Shown: positions 36,801-48,959 of the stretch, piece by piece
Position numbering within the stretch: the first letter of the stretch is position 1
How the letters are laid out: the number at the start of each line of letters is the position of its first letter
Assembly (NCBI RefSeq): GCF_016802725.1
Contig: NC_052677.1
Location: 18,801,329-18,865,328, forward strand
Direction of reading: 5' to 3'
DNA length: 64,000 nucleotides
DNA from: Solenopsis invicta
Taxonomy: Eukaryota; Arthropoda; Insecta; Hymenoptera; Formicidae
Notes under the pieces: model-generated
Told to the model about the DNA's origin: nothing
Seen by the model: the letters and a program-made list of their open reading frames with translations, nothing else
Database searches by the model: none
Made by a program: the position numbers and the translations under genes

Positions 36801-38320
36801 TTCAAAATTTTAAAAAATTTTTAAATTATATTCTTGCTTAGGCGCATATGAAGCAATTATAATCTTAAATTTCAACAAAATATTATACTTTTATTTCTAT
36901 ATTACAATATAATGATGATAATATTATAATTATTCATTATTATAATGATTTAAAGAGCACAATATTATTTTGATAATAATAGTATTAAAACATTTCAAAT
37001 TTTAGTTTGAAGATATTATTTTCTATCCGATAATTTTTCAATTTATAAAAATTATTATTGGATAATGTAGAATATTTATTTTATAAAATTATCAAAAACT
37101 TTTCCACAGATAAACGAATTATGTATAACGCTGTTTCATTTTAATATATTTAACATTTCAAAAATAAAAATACTCTCAAAACAAGTTCTTTTTTTCTGTG
37201 TAGGGAAAATTTTGATATTGCATTTAACTGCATTTTTTAAAAAACTTTTAATTCTCTATAGGTGCTATCTTGTTGGTGCTATGTACACAACAAATTTTCA
37301 TGCTATTTTAATATTTATCTTTAAATGTTGCACAGCTAGCAAAAATCTACTATATTTATTAATTTCTCTTTGAAACTATTAATTCCAGAAATAATACTGT
37401 ACTTGACTCCTATTTTTTTTTAACTTTTAATTCTGCAGATGTAATTAAAAGTAATACTTATCTCACTATCTTAGTTTCTACTACATTATAAAATTAAAGA
37501 TTCAATCGAGTCAAAATTTTAACTTGGATTATTTCCTTTCTATTTCAATATTACTGCGATTTAATGCATATGCAATGCATACAATAATTAATCATTTCTC
37601 ATTTATAATAAAGCTTTCGTAACATTTTTGAAAATATATGGATCATATTTTTGATAATACATGGAAAGATCAATTTTCTGCAGTATTTAAAAATTTAATT
37701 AGAGATATAAATAAAAAATAATTTTATGTTGCATTATGAAAATAATTATGTAGAACACTCTAATGATACCGCTGTAAAAAGTTTTGATATTCTCTAGTTT
37801 CAACGTCCAATATAATCTTTTTAATGATTCAACATAATTATTTTCGTTATTTTCATAATTTGTGTCTAGTATTAATAACTGTCGTTCTTTAACGATTATT
37901 AGATATAAATCAGTGTATGAAGAGCTTAATTACGCTCAATCAAAAAGCTGTGGGAAATGAGTTTTAAATTAGTTGAGCGTGAAGTCTAAAAACAAAGAGA
38001 GGAGGAGCAGCAGTTTCGTAAATCCGCGTAGCCTCGTAAATCCATCGTTTCGTTCTGACAGATTCTACATCCCTCTGACACGCCATACGCGGCCAAAGGG
38101 TTAAGCTTGTTTCAACGAACGAGATAGGGAGATAGCACGTTCGATGTGACAAGCCGATTTGCTACGTCGACAAAGGAGAGTCAAGTCGAAGAAAGTTACT
38201 AAAAGGATCCAGCGGCGCGTTCTCGGTACAGGCGGGCGAGGGTCCGGAGATGGGTCGCCCTCCGGTCGAGTTTATTACCCGAATTAATTGGTTTATGGAT
38301 CGCCCCACTCTAACGGCGGT
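33879..38320. other. Non-coding, possible first intron
   Basis: Mostly AT-rich except a CpG block at about 35600-36600. It includes a (GGCGGCGC)n tract at 35790-35842. The frame at 35142-35384 (minus) has no recognisable family. Confidence 0.4.
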
Positions 38321-38459
38321 AGCACCACGTGCGGTTACACGATGGTGGTAGTCAAGAGGGAGAAAACGATGGAAGACGGTCCCCGGTAAATGGGAGTGAG
38401 AGAAAACGATTTGAAAATGCAGTAAATGGAGGGATCATGCGTGAGACGAAAGGCCGAGG

Positions 38460-38464
<5 letters not shown>

Positions 38465-38502
<38 letters not shown>
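38465..38502. repeat. (GA)n microsatellite
   Basis: About 19 GA units inside a long purine-rich stretch. Confidence 0.9.
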
Positions 38503-38504
<2 letters not shown>

Positions 38505-41001
38505 GACTCGAAGGGGAAAGGAGAAAATAAGCAGAAGGAGGAGGGAGAGAAGGGGGATCATGATCCGGAGAGTGGTGGTGGAGCATGCGCGGGTGGGAGT
38601 GGCACCTTATTCGTCGTACCGCTCCCGCCAAGGGTTTCTGTCAACTACGAACTGCCGATGGTAAAGGTTCTCGGGTAACCTGTAACAACGAGCAACGGTG
38701 CTCGTTGCCGGCACGCGAATCCACGGTATCACGCATGTTCGCAGGAACTGACTTCCGCTCCTCTCGGAAACGTCGCGCGTCGCGCGGTGAGGAGTGTTGC
38801 GCTCGCTAAATGTTGTGACTCTAAAAGCGCGAAAGTTATTGCGCGAAAAAATGCGCGTTTGACAGGGTAACGCGCAAGGAGGATTGTCCGTCAAGCCGAG
38901 GGATTCGATCGCGATCGCCGACAAGGGGTGTGTTTAAGAGTGACAGTGCGCTCGCGTGAATACGTCTAGAGAAGTATCGGTGAAAAGGATACAGTGATCT
39001 CCGACTGACCTGAAGAACCCGAGGAATGTGTGACTCAGAACGATAATCGGGTGCGCGATGCAAGGAACCGCGCTCGCGACGGCAGGGGGAAGATAAAGAG
39101 GTGGACGATCGCGATCGCGGCACGTGGCCAGGCGAGCGAAAGTGTCACGTGGGTGCATCGCCGTCCGCGTTTGCCGCGCGTCGGGGACTCGCATCCGCGC
39201 TCGCGAGAATTTGCAAACGTCAGGGGGAATTTTCCCGGGATTGCGAAAAAGAGGTTACGGTGGAGGCAAAAAATCGCGAAGAATTCATTGAACCGCGAAA
39301 TAAACGCAAACGAAAATTCACGCTCACTGATCTCTGGCTATAACCGTTCCCGCCGCGCGTTGGACAGAGACAAAGTTAAAAGAGGAGGATCCGGACGCGA
39401 GTGCGACCCGGCGGTCGGGGTGGCCGGATGAAATTTGCAGCGAGGCGTCTCGCGCCGCGAAAGAACCTCTCTCTTTGACATAACTAACGAGCAGCGCGGC
39501 TGCGGCGGTAATCAGCGACGAGGAGTCACCGGTGAACGAACCCGCACGTTTCCGTTTCGAGCACGCTCGCCCTCCAACTTCCGGAAGGAGGAAGAGGAGG
39601 GACCCGATGCGAGAAGCCCGGGCTTCTCGAGACGCATCGACATTCGCGTCGCGGCGCGTAATCATCCAGCCGTTAATTAACGAGGATCGAGGGAAAACGG
39701 AGGGAGCGTTAATGCGCGTGTTGCCAAGGAGGGTCGTTTCGCAACGCGAGAACGAGGGACGAGGGAGTTTCGTGAGGGAGTGATACCCGTTTGACGAGGA
39801 AATATACGTGTGTTCGGTAGAGCGGCGCGCACCTGGGCAGCAACGTTGGCTGCGCAACGAAAAAAAAAGAGAGAGGAAAGAAACGAAACGGAAGAGACGC
39901 CCGAGCCTTCGCGTAAAAAGTTCGTGAAAGCGGCCGCTGGGAGAAGAAGAGAAAGGGTGGAAGTTGCGAAAGAAGAAAAACATTTGCGGGACAACGTTTA
40001 CGGCGGAAATAGCGCGCCCGCCGTCTAACAACTGGCGATAAAAGGAGGATCGTTAAGCCCGAGAAGACCTCCGCGGAATGACCGGAGTAAGCCGCGGTAA
40101 TAGCGAAACTACTTTCGCGCGGATATACGGAGGCTGAGTGCGCTTATTGCCCTGGTGTGGCTTCCAAGGAAAAAACACGTGGCGTCGGCGGCGGCGGCGG
40201 CGGCGGCAACACGTCGAAAAACGCTTCTGCTCGCGCGGATCTCGGGCGAATCTCCTAAGCCGTTGGATAAGGGGCCCGACGGGATAATTCAATTTTGATT
40301 TCATTCGCAAGTGGTGGCGAGCAGCTTGCCTTCATCAACGTTATCGCTACCACCGGGTCGATCGACGCTCTCGCGAGCTTCCAAAGGAACAGATTGGTGG
40401 AGCAACATCGCGCGCGACGCGAAAGTAAATCACGACGGGAGAACGATTCGAGAGATTCCGCGCGTTCCATTAAATCCGAACGCAAGGTGGAATTTTTTTC
40501 ACGCTAAACGGCGCGATCGGTATTCGGTCTCCCCTTAAAAAGCAGAAGCGAGGAATCTCCCTCTGCGAAAAAGCGAGAAAGGGATAAGCGTGGGAGAGAC
40601 GTGCGGAGGGGAACGACGAGAACAAATCGGTGAACGCGCAGGAATTTCGCTGGCTCGGTCGAAATCAACATTCAAATGCGGGCGCTCGGCTGTTTCTAAG
40701 GTCGAGGAGAATCGAGAAATCGAGGAATATCGACGATCTTCTGCTCTTCAGAAGAGGAACACGTGGCGTCGTCGAGTCGACTGGTGGTCCTCTCACTCCC
40801 GAGCACGAGCACGAAGAAGGAGGAGCCGCGCGTTCGAGGCGTTCCGCCGCGGTGACGGTGGACCCGATTAAGCGGAAATTTCCCGGACGGTGCAAATTCT
40901 GCGGTGTAACTCTCATTCTTTTTCCCGACAAACGGTACAAACGGTCCACGATTATCCCCCCCCCCCCCTCCTCCCTGGCCCCGCCCCGCGCAAATGTCGA
41001 G
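38503..41001 (+). other. CpG- and purine-rich region upstream of the signal-peptide exon; promoter or long 5' UTR
   Basis: Stop codons are rare and ORFs overlap on both strands, none of them recognisable. The plus strand is notably purine-rich, as in long insect 5' UTRs. A C-rich tract (40957-40985) followed by AG at 41000-41001, with no AG between, looks like a splice acceptor just before the 41008 ATG. So this region may be intron rather than UTR. A 20-bp palindrome occurs at 39610-39629. Confidence 0.35.
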
Positions 41002-41007
41002 TGAACG

Positions 41008-41128
41008 ATGAAGTACCCGATGAGGCTGCAGGCGGGGAAGAAGAAGTGGTACTCCAGGTGCGGCGAGTGTCTGACTAAAATGCAGCTCGTACTACTGTCG
41101 GCGCTATTCTGCTCTTCTCTGACGACAG
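41008..41128 (+). CDS. Putative first coding exon of a secreted or membrane protein (signal peptide)
   Basis: The ATG at 41008 has an in-frame TGA six bases upstream (41002-41004). It opens 40 codons plus one base before the donor ACGACAG|GTGAGG at 41128/41129. A basic N-region (MKYPMRLQAGKKKWYSRCG) leads to a second Met and a hydrophobic core, MQLVLLSALFCSSLTTG, typical of a signal peptide. The phase-1 donor directly after the signal peptide is common in Ig-superfamily, receptor and other extracellular proteins. An acceptor-like C-rich tract and AG precede the exon (41000-41001). No further exon was recognised in the remaining 23 kb, so the protein cannot be named. The alternative is a fortuitous ORF. 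Confidence 0.45.
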
Positions 41129-41424
41129 GTGAGGCAGCTTTAATCTCGCCATGGGGCGTCACACCTCTCCCCGCCCCTCGCGTCGCCCACCCCGTCGATG
41201 CATAATTTATCTTTCCTTTTTTTCTCCCTATTTTAAGGTTTGCCACGATTTACATACCGCCCTTTGATCAGCAGCGTACTTTTAATCCTTCCTGAGATTT
41301 TCTCAATTTTTTTAAGTATAAATCCGACTTTTGCAATGTCCCGAGATCTCACTTTTAATTTTAAATTATAACGCGGAGCTTCGAATAGTCGCGCGCGGAA
41401 CAGCTTCCTTTTTAGATCCAATAT

Positions 41425-41741
41425 CTCTCTAAATATGAATCAGTAGATAATCGTTGATTATTAATGAATAATTCTAATCATCAATCTCAAGTATGCTACT
41501 GATAATCAGTGATTATCTCAATTGAAAAAAATCAATGAATTTATTATATATTTATTAATAATTATTGTGTAATTATTAGTATCTATGAGTGTATTTATTA
41601 ATGATCAATAAGACACTGATCAATAAGAACTTTTCAATGGTTACCACAGTAACTTTTGGGTTAAAATAATAACTGAGGTTTTATCAGTCTCAAGTATGAC
41701 ACTGATTATCAGTGATTATCCAGTAATTCAGATTTAGAGAG
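41425..41741. mobile_element. MITE with about 37-bp TIRs (CTCTCTAAAT ends) and internal subrepeats
   Basis: The left end CTCTCTAAATATGAATCAGT aligns with the reverse complement of the right end, CTCTCTAAATCTGAATTACT, and similarity continues into GATAATC-TGAT. Inside, CTCAAGTATG followed by CACTGATTATCAGTGATTAT-like sequence occurs twice in direct orientation (about 41484-41519 and 41687-41721). TA bases next to both ends suggest a TA target-site duplication. There is no coding capacity. Confidence 0.6.
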
Positions 41742-42960
41742 TAAACGAGGACATTCGTACGATCGGAAAGAGCGAGTAAGGTTTATTACGACGGCAGAGG
41801 TAATCTTTCGTAAATGTCATCGTGACGTTTATATCGGCGCGGAAAAGGAAGTATATCCGGCAGAGCCGCGCGCAATTAACATAATGAATAATTGTGTAGA
41901 GCGCGCCCGTGATACGTCATTCCACCGATAAGTGCTTAATAGGTAAATTAACGGTGACAAAGTGACGCAATTAATCCGGTAACTAGTTATTAAAGTCATC
42001 GCGGATACGCCACGCACACCCCATCGCTATTATGGCGGTAAACCTCGTTTTACCGTAGGCTGAAAAGAGATTGGGATCATAAATATTCAGCGACGTTTAA
42101 AGCGAACGCCCGGCGGGAAATTTTCACTTTGAACGATATACAATGATGTACATACATACGTACATACGTACATATATATTTCAGGAACGCATAAGCGGAA
42201 GACGAGCAATTTAACAAGAACTCTGTGTCGTTCCGCGTAACGGGACAAACTTAGCGTAATCCGCGTAATTCGCGCGCAAAAGCGCTCAGGCTCGTGAACA
42301 CCGCAAATTCATGACTATTACACAATCCATCATCCAGCGATTGGAATTGTCGCAAATATATACCGCAGATTGCTTATCGGTAATTAAGTTGTATTAATAA
42401 TATGCAGCGGACGATTGTTACGGACATTAACGGTTATTGCTTTGTGCTGGCCGCTCTGGCGCTATTCATAACGTAATGTGAAATGATTTTACGCTGGGCT
42501 ATGAATTTTCGTTAAATCTACGCGCATCACGTTTCACGCAAAAGCCCGTGATTACAGTATGATAATTTTATACGCGATCTTTAATCGTAAATTACATGCC
42601 TCGCGGCGTCTCTCCTTTTTATCGGAGGATCTCATGTACTAAAGATACGATACTCGAGTCTCGAGATTATTTTACGGAGCAGAGATTTCTTTCGCTCTCT
42701 CTCTCTCTCTCTCTCCAAGAAAAATATGTCCAGCCGCGTACGAGGACGCGTATAAATTTCTCGAAACAAATATTTTTATTCCACGTTGCGGAAACAATCT
42801 CGCAATTTCAGTACGTCAGAGGCAAGACCGGCAATTTTTACGGCCGCGTGAAAATTTATTCAAATCGGTTACGTGCAAAACTCAGGGCGATCATGAGGTG
42901 TCATTTGTTTCCCCCCTAAAAACGCCGGCACGCCGTGCACGTATCCCCTGTGTCACCGAG

Positions 42961-42995
<35 letters not shown>

Positions 42996-43749
42996 CCGGC
43001 GTAAACGTAGTCGATCTGTGGAAATCCGATCTCGACAAGAAGTCGCAATTGAGACGATTCGTTCGCGACGATCGCCCACGTTCCGCGTTGACCGCGACTA
43101 CCGTGATCAAACTCTTCCCTCGAGGTGAACGATCCGTCGTCGTCGTGTGAAACTCGATCGATCGACGGATATATATCAAACGCGATCGCACGTAGAGGAA
43201 CCTGAATTTCTCCGCCTGCCTCGAACAAAGAAACGCGATCGTTTTCACGGAAGGTATGTACGACCGGACGGAAAAAAGGAAAGTGGTCGGGAAAGACGGA
43301 GGAAACGGAGGAAAGGAACAGAAAGAGAGAGAGAGAGATCCGGTGAAAGAAAGGCGTACGAATGTGAACGAATGCGACGCGGCGAGCAACGGAAGGAGAT
43401 TATGCAAACGGCAGCCAATTCGATCGAAGTGCACTGCAAATAACCGCAGTTTTAACCCATTCGACTAAATGCACGAGAAAGACCGGCTGCCTGCTGCCGC
43501 CCATTAGAATATCGCGCTCAAACGTGTAATCTCAGACAGTCCGCAGTCGGTGTTTGTCGAGGAAGAGGACTTTAGGCCAGATTTCATTAAAATCTTACTA
43601 TTGGTTGACTCACCATATGTCATTTGTGAAATTGCCTCCGCTGCCGGCCGCCAGGTTACAGTCCCTCGACGCAGGCCTTTGTCTGCGAACAAAAACTAGG
43701 ATGTGTAGTATCATCTCTACTATGACACAAATGATGTTAAACTGTTGGG
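41742..43749. other. Non-coding, probable intron
   Basis: Contains ACATACGT tetranucleotide repeats near 42146-42178, (CT)n at 42692-42714, (GTC)n at about 42960-42995, and a donor-like GAAG|GTATGTACG near 43254 without a convincing exon. No gene supported. Confidence 0.45.
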
Positions 43750-44112
43750 TCGAAACAAAAATTTGCAGCGTTTTTTACATATCCGAGTGTCTTACAACGC
43801 TCGTATGAGACATGTGGAGTATCTCAACGATGTCTCGTGTTGTGTGACGTGATTATTTTCAATTAGCGTAGTATTATTTTGGTCATCATTAATGACTGTA
43901 GGCCTGCCAGAATGTTGTCGGTCTTTCAAGATCAATCAAGATCAAAATAGCCACTTCTGAACTGAGCGAACCACTTAGGGACAGTGCTCTCAGCTACGGC
44001 ACCGTTTCCGTAAATAGCATATATTATCTTGTTTTACTGTTTGTACAATGTTTTCTTCTTTCCAAAAATAAAAGAGCATCAAATAACGAAAATGCACCTC
44101 ATTTTCTTTCAT
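43750..44112 (-). pseudogene. Decayed mariner-family transposase fragment
   Basis: Reading the minus strand from the ATG at 44112, successive frames show mariner transposase N-terminal motifs in the correct order: ENEVHFRYLMLFYF, then YGNGAVAESTVPKWFAQFRS, then SGRPTVINDDQ, then TTRDIVEILHMSHTSVVRH and LGYV. Frame changes between these blocks and stop codons show at least three disabling lesions. The match ends near LGYV. The catalytic DD(34)D part is absent or unrecognisable, and no clear terminal repeats bound it. It is a dead remnant of the helix-turn-helix half of a Tc1/mariner element. Confidence 0.85.
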
Positions 44113-44361
44113 TTTCGCTTTTAATGTGAATATACTTAAAATTCATAAATCCACGTACAAATCGCAGAGAAAGACGCGTTGAAATGTTACTTTTCAGAAC
44201 ATGCATACTCGTATATGTCATACGTTTCAGCTACGCGTGAAACGAATTCACGTGTTAACATGACCAAATGTCATGTATTAAAAAACGCTACAAACTTTTG
44301 TTCCAATCCAATACATATAAAAAACGACAGTGTAATATTTATGAAATGTGTACAAGATATA

Positions 44362-44385
44362 TACACTGAGAAAAAGAGTACTCGA
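44362..44385. mobile_element. Solo terminal repeat related to the 47821-48224 MITE
   Basis: TACACTGAGAAAAAGAGTA matches the CACTGAGA(T)AAAAA end of that element, including a flanking TA. No opposite end was found nearby. Confidence 0.35.
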
Positions 44386-46420
44386 TATCTGTGAATATTA
44401 AAATAAATTCTTGGCACCCACAATAAGATTGTAAGAAAAACGGTAATTGGAAAGACTGCATTAAAAAGTTTCATTGACCTTGACTTTTGACCTCTTTACA
44501 GTTAATTGACTCGCATTTTGTCTCGGTGAAACTAAGATCCTTGGGTGTCTATTGACGAAAGCAAAGTTTGAAAAAGTTAAGCAGTTTCTCTTGTTAAGAA
44601 ATCTTGTTAATGGACAGACAGACAGACAAACGAATAAACGGACAGCTTGACTAATACGATAAAATTATAAGATAACGTGCTGTATATGTTTAATAATTAT
44701 GATTAAAAATTCCATTTCTATAGTTATTGTTTTAATATTAGTAATAATAACATACATGTATTACATTTAAAAAAAAATTGTTACAATTATTATAATTTAG
44801 ATATAGTTGTCAGTAAAAATAATTATAAAATATATCTTTTTTAGAACCAATCATATTTATAGTAATTGTAATTTTTTTGTTAATGTAATACATTGTATAT
44901 TATTATTACCCATATCAAAAGAGTAATACTCATACAAATGGAGCTCCTAATTATAATTACGTTAATATTCTTTAATTATTAGAATTGAAATATTCTTCTC
45001 TCGATGCATCATCGAATTGTTCGGAATATGAAGTCCGACCGGAATTGTTGAATTATTTTCTAGGTTTCTATTACGTTTTCCAGGAAAAACGAAATAATTC
45101 AGAACGGAATCTATTCCAAATAGATCCATAATAGATCCATACATACTTCCGATGAATGAATAATGAATGCAACTTAATAATAACTTACAACGTTCGATAA
45201 TTGATCGATCAATCAAAACCTCGTCAATTTTATCGCGAATTAAAGCGTTACATAATCATTACATAATCAATCCAACAGTATTACATATATTTCTAAAAGC
45301 CGCCGCAACAAAGGTACGCTCACAAAGATGAAGTAATTAACAATTAATACGTTGATTGAAACTTATTATCGAACGAATTGACGAGCTGGTAACACGGCGC
45401 TATCCGTTGCACGGATAATAGGCAGCGAGCATGAAAAGGACAGTCACGCGAGATTACTGGTAATACCTGCTAACTGTAGCTACATTTGATTGTGATATCC
45501 ACCTATTCGCAGTATTTTCAAGAGTGGCCGGCCGATAGCCTCATCTGGCTGCGCCTCTTTGGCGGTATTAGCGAGCGAGATTCGAGCTCATGCCCGCGGA
45601 TTAGAGCACAAGTGACTCCCCACACGAGCGCTACCGGGAGAATTGCAAAAGTTGTTCCACCGTGTTGAACAGAACTGTAACGCGTACACAGTCCCGTAAT
45701 ATACACGAAACGCAGATTAAATATTAAAGAAAAACGGTGCACGGTAAAAAAATAAGTAGTTGAACAAAAATCTCGCACTTCACTTTAATTTGTGCGGTGC
45801 GAAAATTTCGTGTCGCGTTATTTGCAGCATTAATCGCCTTAAGATTAAAATACACCTGAGGCAGGATCTTACTAATATTTATTTTACATTTGTGTCACTT
45901 GGCTCGCCCGGAGAGAAGACCCCCTCTTAACTCTCAATACAAAATATATTTCGGCCAATTGGGAGTAAAATTTTGAGAATATATCGATTTCAAGTATGTT
46001 TGTTTAATACTCCGCGGGAAGGAGCAAATCGGCGAATCGGGGGCGAAACGTCGAGAGCTGATTCGCCAAGTTTTAATAAAATTGTGCCACAACAATGGAA
46101 GCCCCGGAGTAAAGGCAAACGGCTTCTTGTAGTTTCCCGCGAACAGATGAAGAGGAATGCAAACTGCTGTGTGCGTGCGTGACGCGAGTAGGATCGTTCT
46201 AGCGAAGCTAGCATCAAGGGAATTAATTCGCTCTTATCGCCATGCTACGATCGGTCGCTACGAGGGGTTTGCCGTATTCCACTCGAATTATTATCATGCT
46301 TAATAACATTCCGTGCACGGCGTACGTACGCAAGTGCACAAATATTGCAGGCTCCGCGCGCTGCGCCGGAGAGAGGGACAGACAGAGCGACTCGCGTCAG
46401 CTTGCGTTCCACATAATAAA
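44386..46420. other. Non-coding, probable intron
   Basis: Includes a GACA tetranucleotide run near 44614-44630. AT-rich to about 45300 and mixed after. No gene supported. Confidence 0.45.
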
Positions 46421-46422
46421 GT

Positions 46423-46460
<38 letters not shown>
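46423..46460. repeat. (GA)n microsatellite
   Basis: About 19 GA units. Confidence 0.9.
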
Positions 46461-46464
<4 letters not shown>

Positions 46465-47820
46465 ACCTTTTGCATTTTATAGTTACATTCACGAAGCACG
46501 CTTTTTACAATCACGAGAGAACGCCGGACGGTCCCGCGTCCGTATCCGACGGATTCGAATTAGATCGTAATTGATTATAAAGGGAAATGTTATAAATGCG
46601 CATATCAAATAGGTCGCAGGGGAGTAATCTCTTCATCAATAAAATATACTCTAAAAATATAAAAGTAAAACTTGACTCGTTTTGTAATGCACAGTTGTCT
46701 GACTCGAGGAAAAAAAGCGCCGAACGCGAAAAACTCAATATTTCAGGAGAGCGTCCGTTCCATTCACTTCTTCGCGATTTACAGGCGCACATATGCATAC
46801 TCACACATGCACGCGTGTTATTTTAGACAGTGTCTTCCTCGCATCTTCCTTTTTTCCCCCGGGGAGGTCAACGAATTATCGATCTTCGGAAAATTAATAA
46901 TCCACCCCGTGCTGCACACACAGATGAGTCGACGCCCAAAAACTTTTCCCCCTTTGTAGGTATCGTCCGTAAAATAATGTACTTCTCGAATAATTTCCGT
47001 TAATGGCGGCTTTTGTAAGTACGCGAGATTAATGATCTCGCAAGATGGCCTTTCGAAGGCGCGGGAAGGGATAATAACAGCTTGGTAATGTGGGGCGCGT
47101 ATAATGTGGGTCACTCCCGCGTGCGCGCCGAGTCGGTCGGACCCTCCGTGCTCCGTGTGTAGCCGAGGCGCGTTTGGGAAGCGGAATGCACCGAGCCCAT
47201 CACGTCGAAGTGCATCATTTTCATACGTAAACACGCAAGGGGTAAAGAGACGAGAAGGGAGAATGGCGTGCATCGGCAATAAGACAGATGGCTTCTCCGC
47301 GCTCCAGCCCAAAGTACCTGCCGGGACCCGTTCAATCCCACAGGACGATGATTCCGGGCTGCTCCTAAGATAATCCCCTTCCCTCCTCCTTTCTTCCCTT
47401 CTGGTACGGCGAACGGCAAATCCAATCTCGCGCCGGCGATTAATTCGAAAGAGCCGCCGCCGCCGTCGAAGACTTAAACGGTCCCGGGAAACTCCCGAAA
47501 CTCGCTTAAAATACCCGCTCGCACATCGAGACGACAACTTAACACGTTAACTTGCTACTGTACGATTGAGAAACTTTTTTATATCAGCGCTGATTTTAGT
47601 ATGCTACTTCATTTTTTTCTTCAAACATCTCTTTATCATATTTTATTCTTGTTATATATTTTGTTATTCTTCGGTATATTTATTATTTTTATATTTATTA
47701 ATTATTTTTTATTACGTTTATTCATCAAAACTCACAAGAAAATAATTTTCTCTTTCAAAAATTGAATCGATGAACACGTCCGTCTATTACGTAAGTCGAA
47801 TTCGTCTTCAATCAAAGTTA
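46461..47820. other. CpG-rich block, no gene supported
   Basis: The longest frame (46818-47537, minus, 239 codons) has no recognisable domain and is arginine-rich, as expected of GC-rich non-coding DNA. Confidence 0.45.
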
Positions 47821-48224
47821 CACTGAGATAAAAAAATATCTTGAAAAAAGTTTACTTTAGACAAAAAAAATTATTTACACAGTGGGACCCAATATCTTAT
47901 TTACTTGCAGTCAAGTTAAAAAATTTCTTAATTGAAGTACTTGAGTACTTATATAAATAAATAAAGAAATAATTTAAAATCAAGCATTTTTTCTTTCAGA
48001 TCTAGAAGAAATTTTTTAATTTGTAAAAAAATAATTTAATTAAGTTTAATAACACAATTAACTTATTTGTAAAATCATTTAAATGTTAAAATGTAAAAGT
48101 TCAAAATTATAAACTGTAGATAATATGTATATCTACTTAAAAATAAATATTTTTACTTAAACAGAACAAACAAATGTTTCCATCAAAATATATTCTTTTC
48201 GTTACAAAATATTTTTTCTCAGTG
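47821..48224. mobile_element. TA-flanked MITE with CACTGAGA terminal repeats, 404 bp
   Basis: The left end CACTGAGATAAAAAAATATC and the reverse complement of the right end, CACTGAGAAAAAATATTTTG, match over about 22 bases. Both ends abut TA, the Tc1/mariner target site. There is no ORF. A diverged relative may lie at 51992-52426 and a solo end at 44362. Confidence 0.7.
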
Positions 48225-48880
48225 TAAAATCGTCAGGACAATCGGTTGTCGCGCGATGTGGAGAATCTTCAACAGTGTGTAATTCGCCGTACCTCGACCG
48301 TATAATTGTCGTACTCTGGCAATTATATATGAGTCATACACCTGCGTCACCTTGGGAGACATGTGACATTATATGTATGTGTACGTCATTAAAGTCTTAC
48401 TGTTTGTTTGACCCGCGCACCGCGTTTACTCGTACTTGCCATATCATGTGTCTAACGGATATCATATGTCGTAAATTCAGAGGAAAAAAAAAAACAGGCG
48501 TCAATCGTGCACGCGGATCTCGCTCGCGGTGAAAGCGGTTTTTAAACGGCGTCGCGTACAACCGTTAGTTTCGAAGTAAACGAGTCGCGCTCGGTCGGAA
48601 TTGACAATGCGGAGCGACTCGATTCAATCGACACGCACAATAGCGTACTTTCTCTCTGTCTCGTGCCTTCCCCTCGCGCGTCTCTCCCTCTTCCAATCCC
48701 GTAGTCGTACCTATCTCTCCGTGTGATGTGCACCCGATCGAAAATATGGGGCATTAACTTCGCGAACGTCGGAATATCTGACCACTCGACAATGGCTGCA
48801 ATTAACAATGGCACCCATAATACCTGTGCGCAAACCGATACTCACGATTATTATCGTTATTGTACGTACACGTCGTTATT
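48225..48880. other. Mixed non-coding sequence
   Basis: No gene, RNA or transposon signature recognised. Confidence 0.5.
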
Positions 48881-48882
48881 GT

Positions 48883-48945
48883 ACGTACACGCACGCACGC
48901 ACGCGCGCACGCGCGCGCGCGCGCACGCACACACGCACGCAAGCA
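48883..48945. repeat. (CG/CA)n alternating purine-pyrimidine tract
   Basis: Alternating GC and AC dinucleotides, able in principle to adopt Z-DNA. It is preceded by a short tandem of CGTTATTGTACGTACACG. Confidence 0.85.
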
Positions 48946-48959
48946 CTCACGCATGCACG

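Noticed and set aside
39324..40031. 235-codon ORF on minus
   Set aside because: GC-rich DNA with few stops; low-complexity Arg/Ser composition, no motif, and competing ORFs on the plus strand.
44962..45216. 84-codon minus ORF with transposon-like look
   Set aside because: No conserved transposase or RT motif could be named.
46818..47537. 239-codon ORF on minus
   Set aside because: No recognisable domain, arginine-rich, with overlapping plus-strand ORFs of similar quality.
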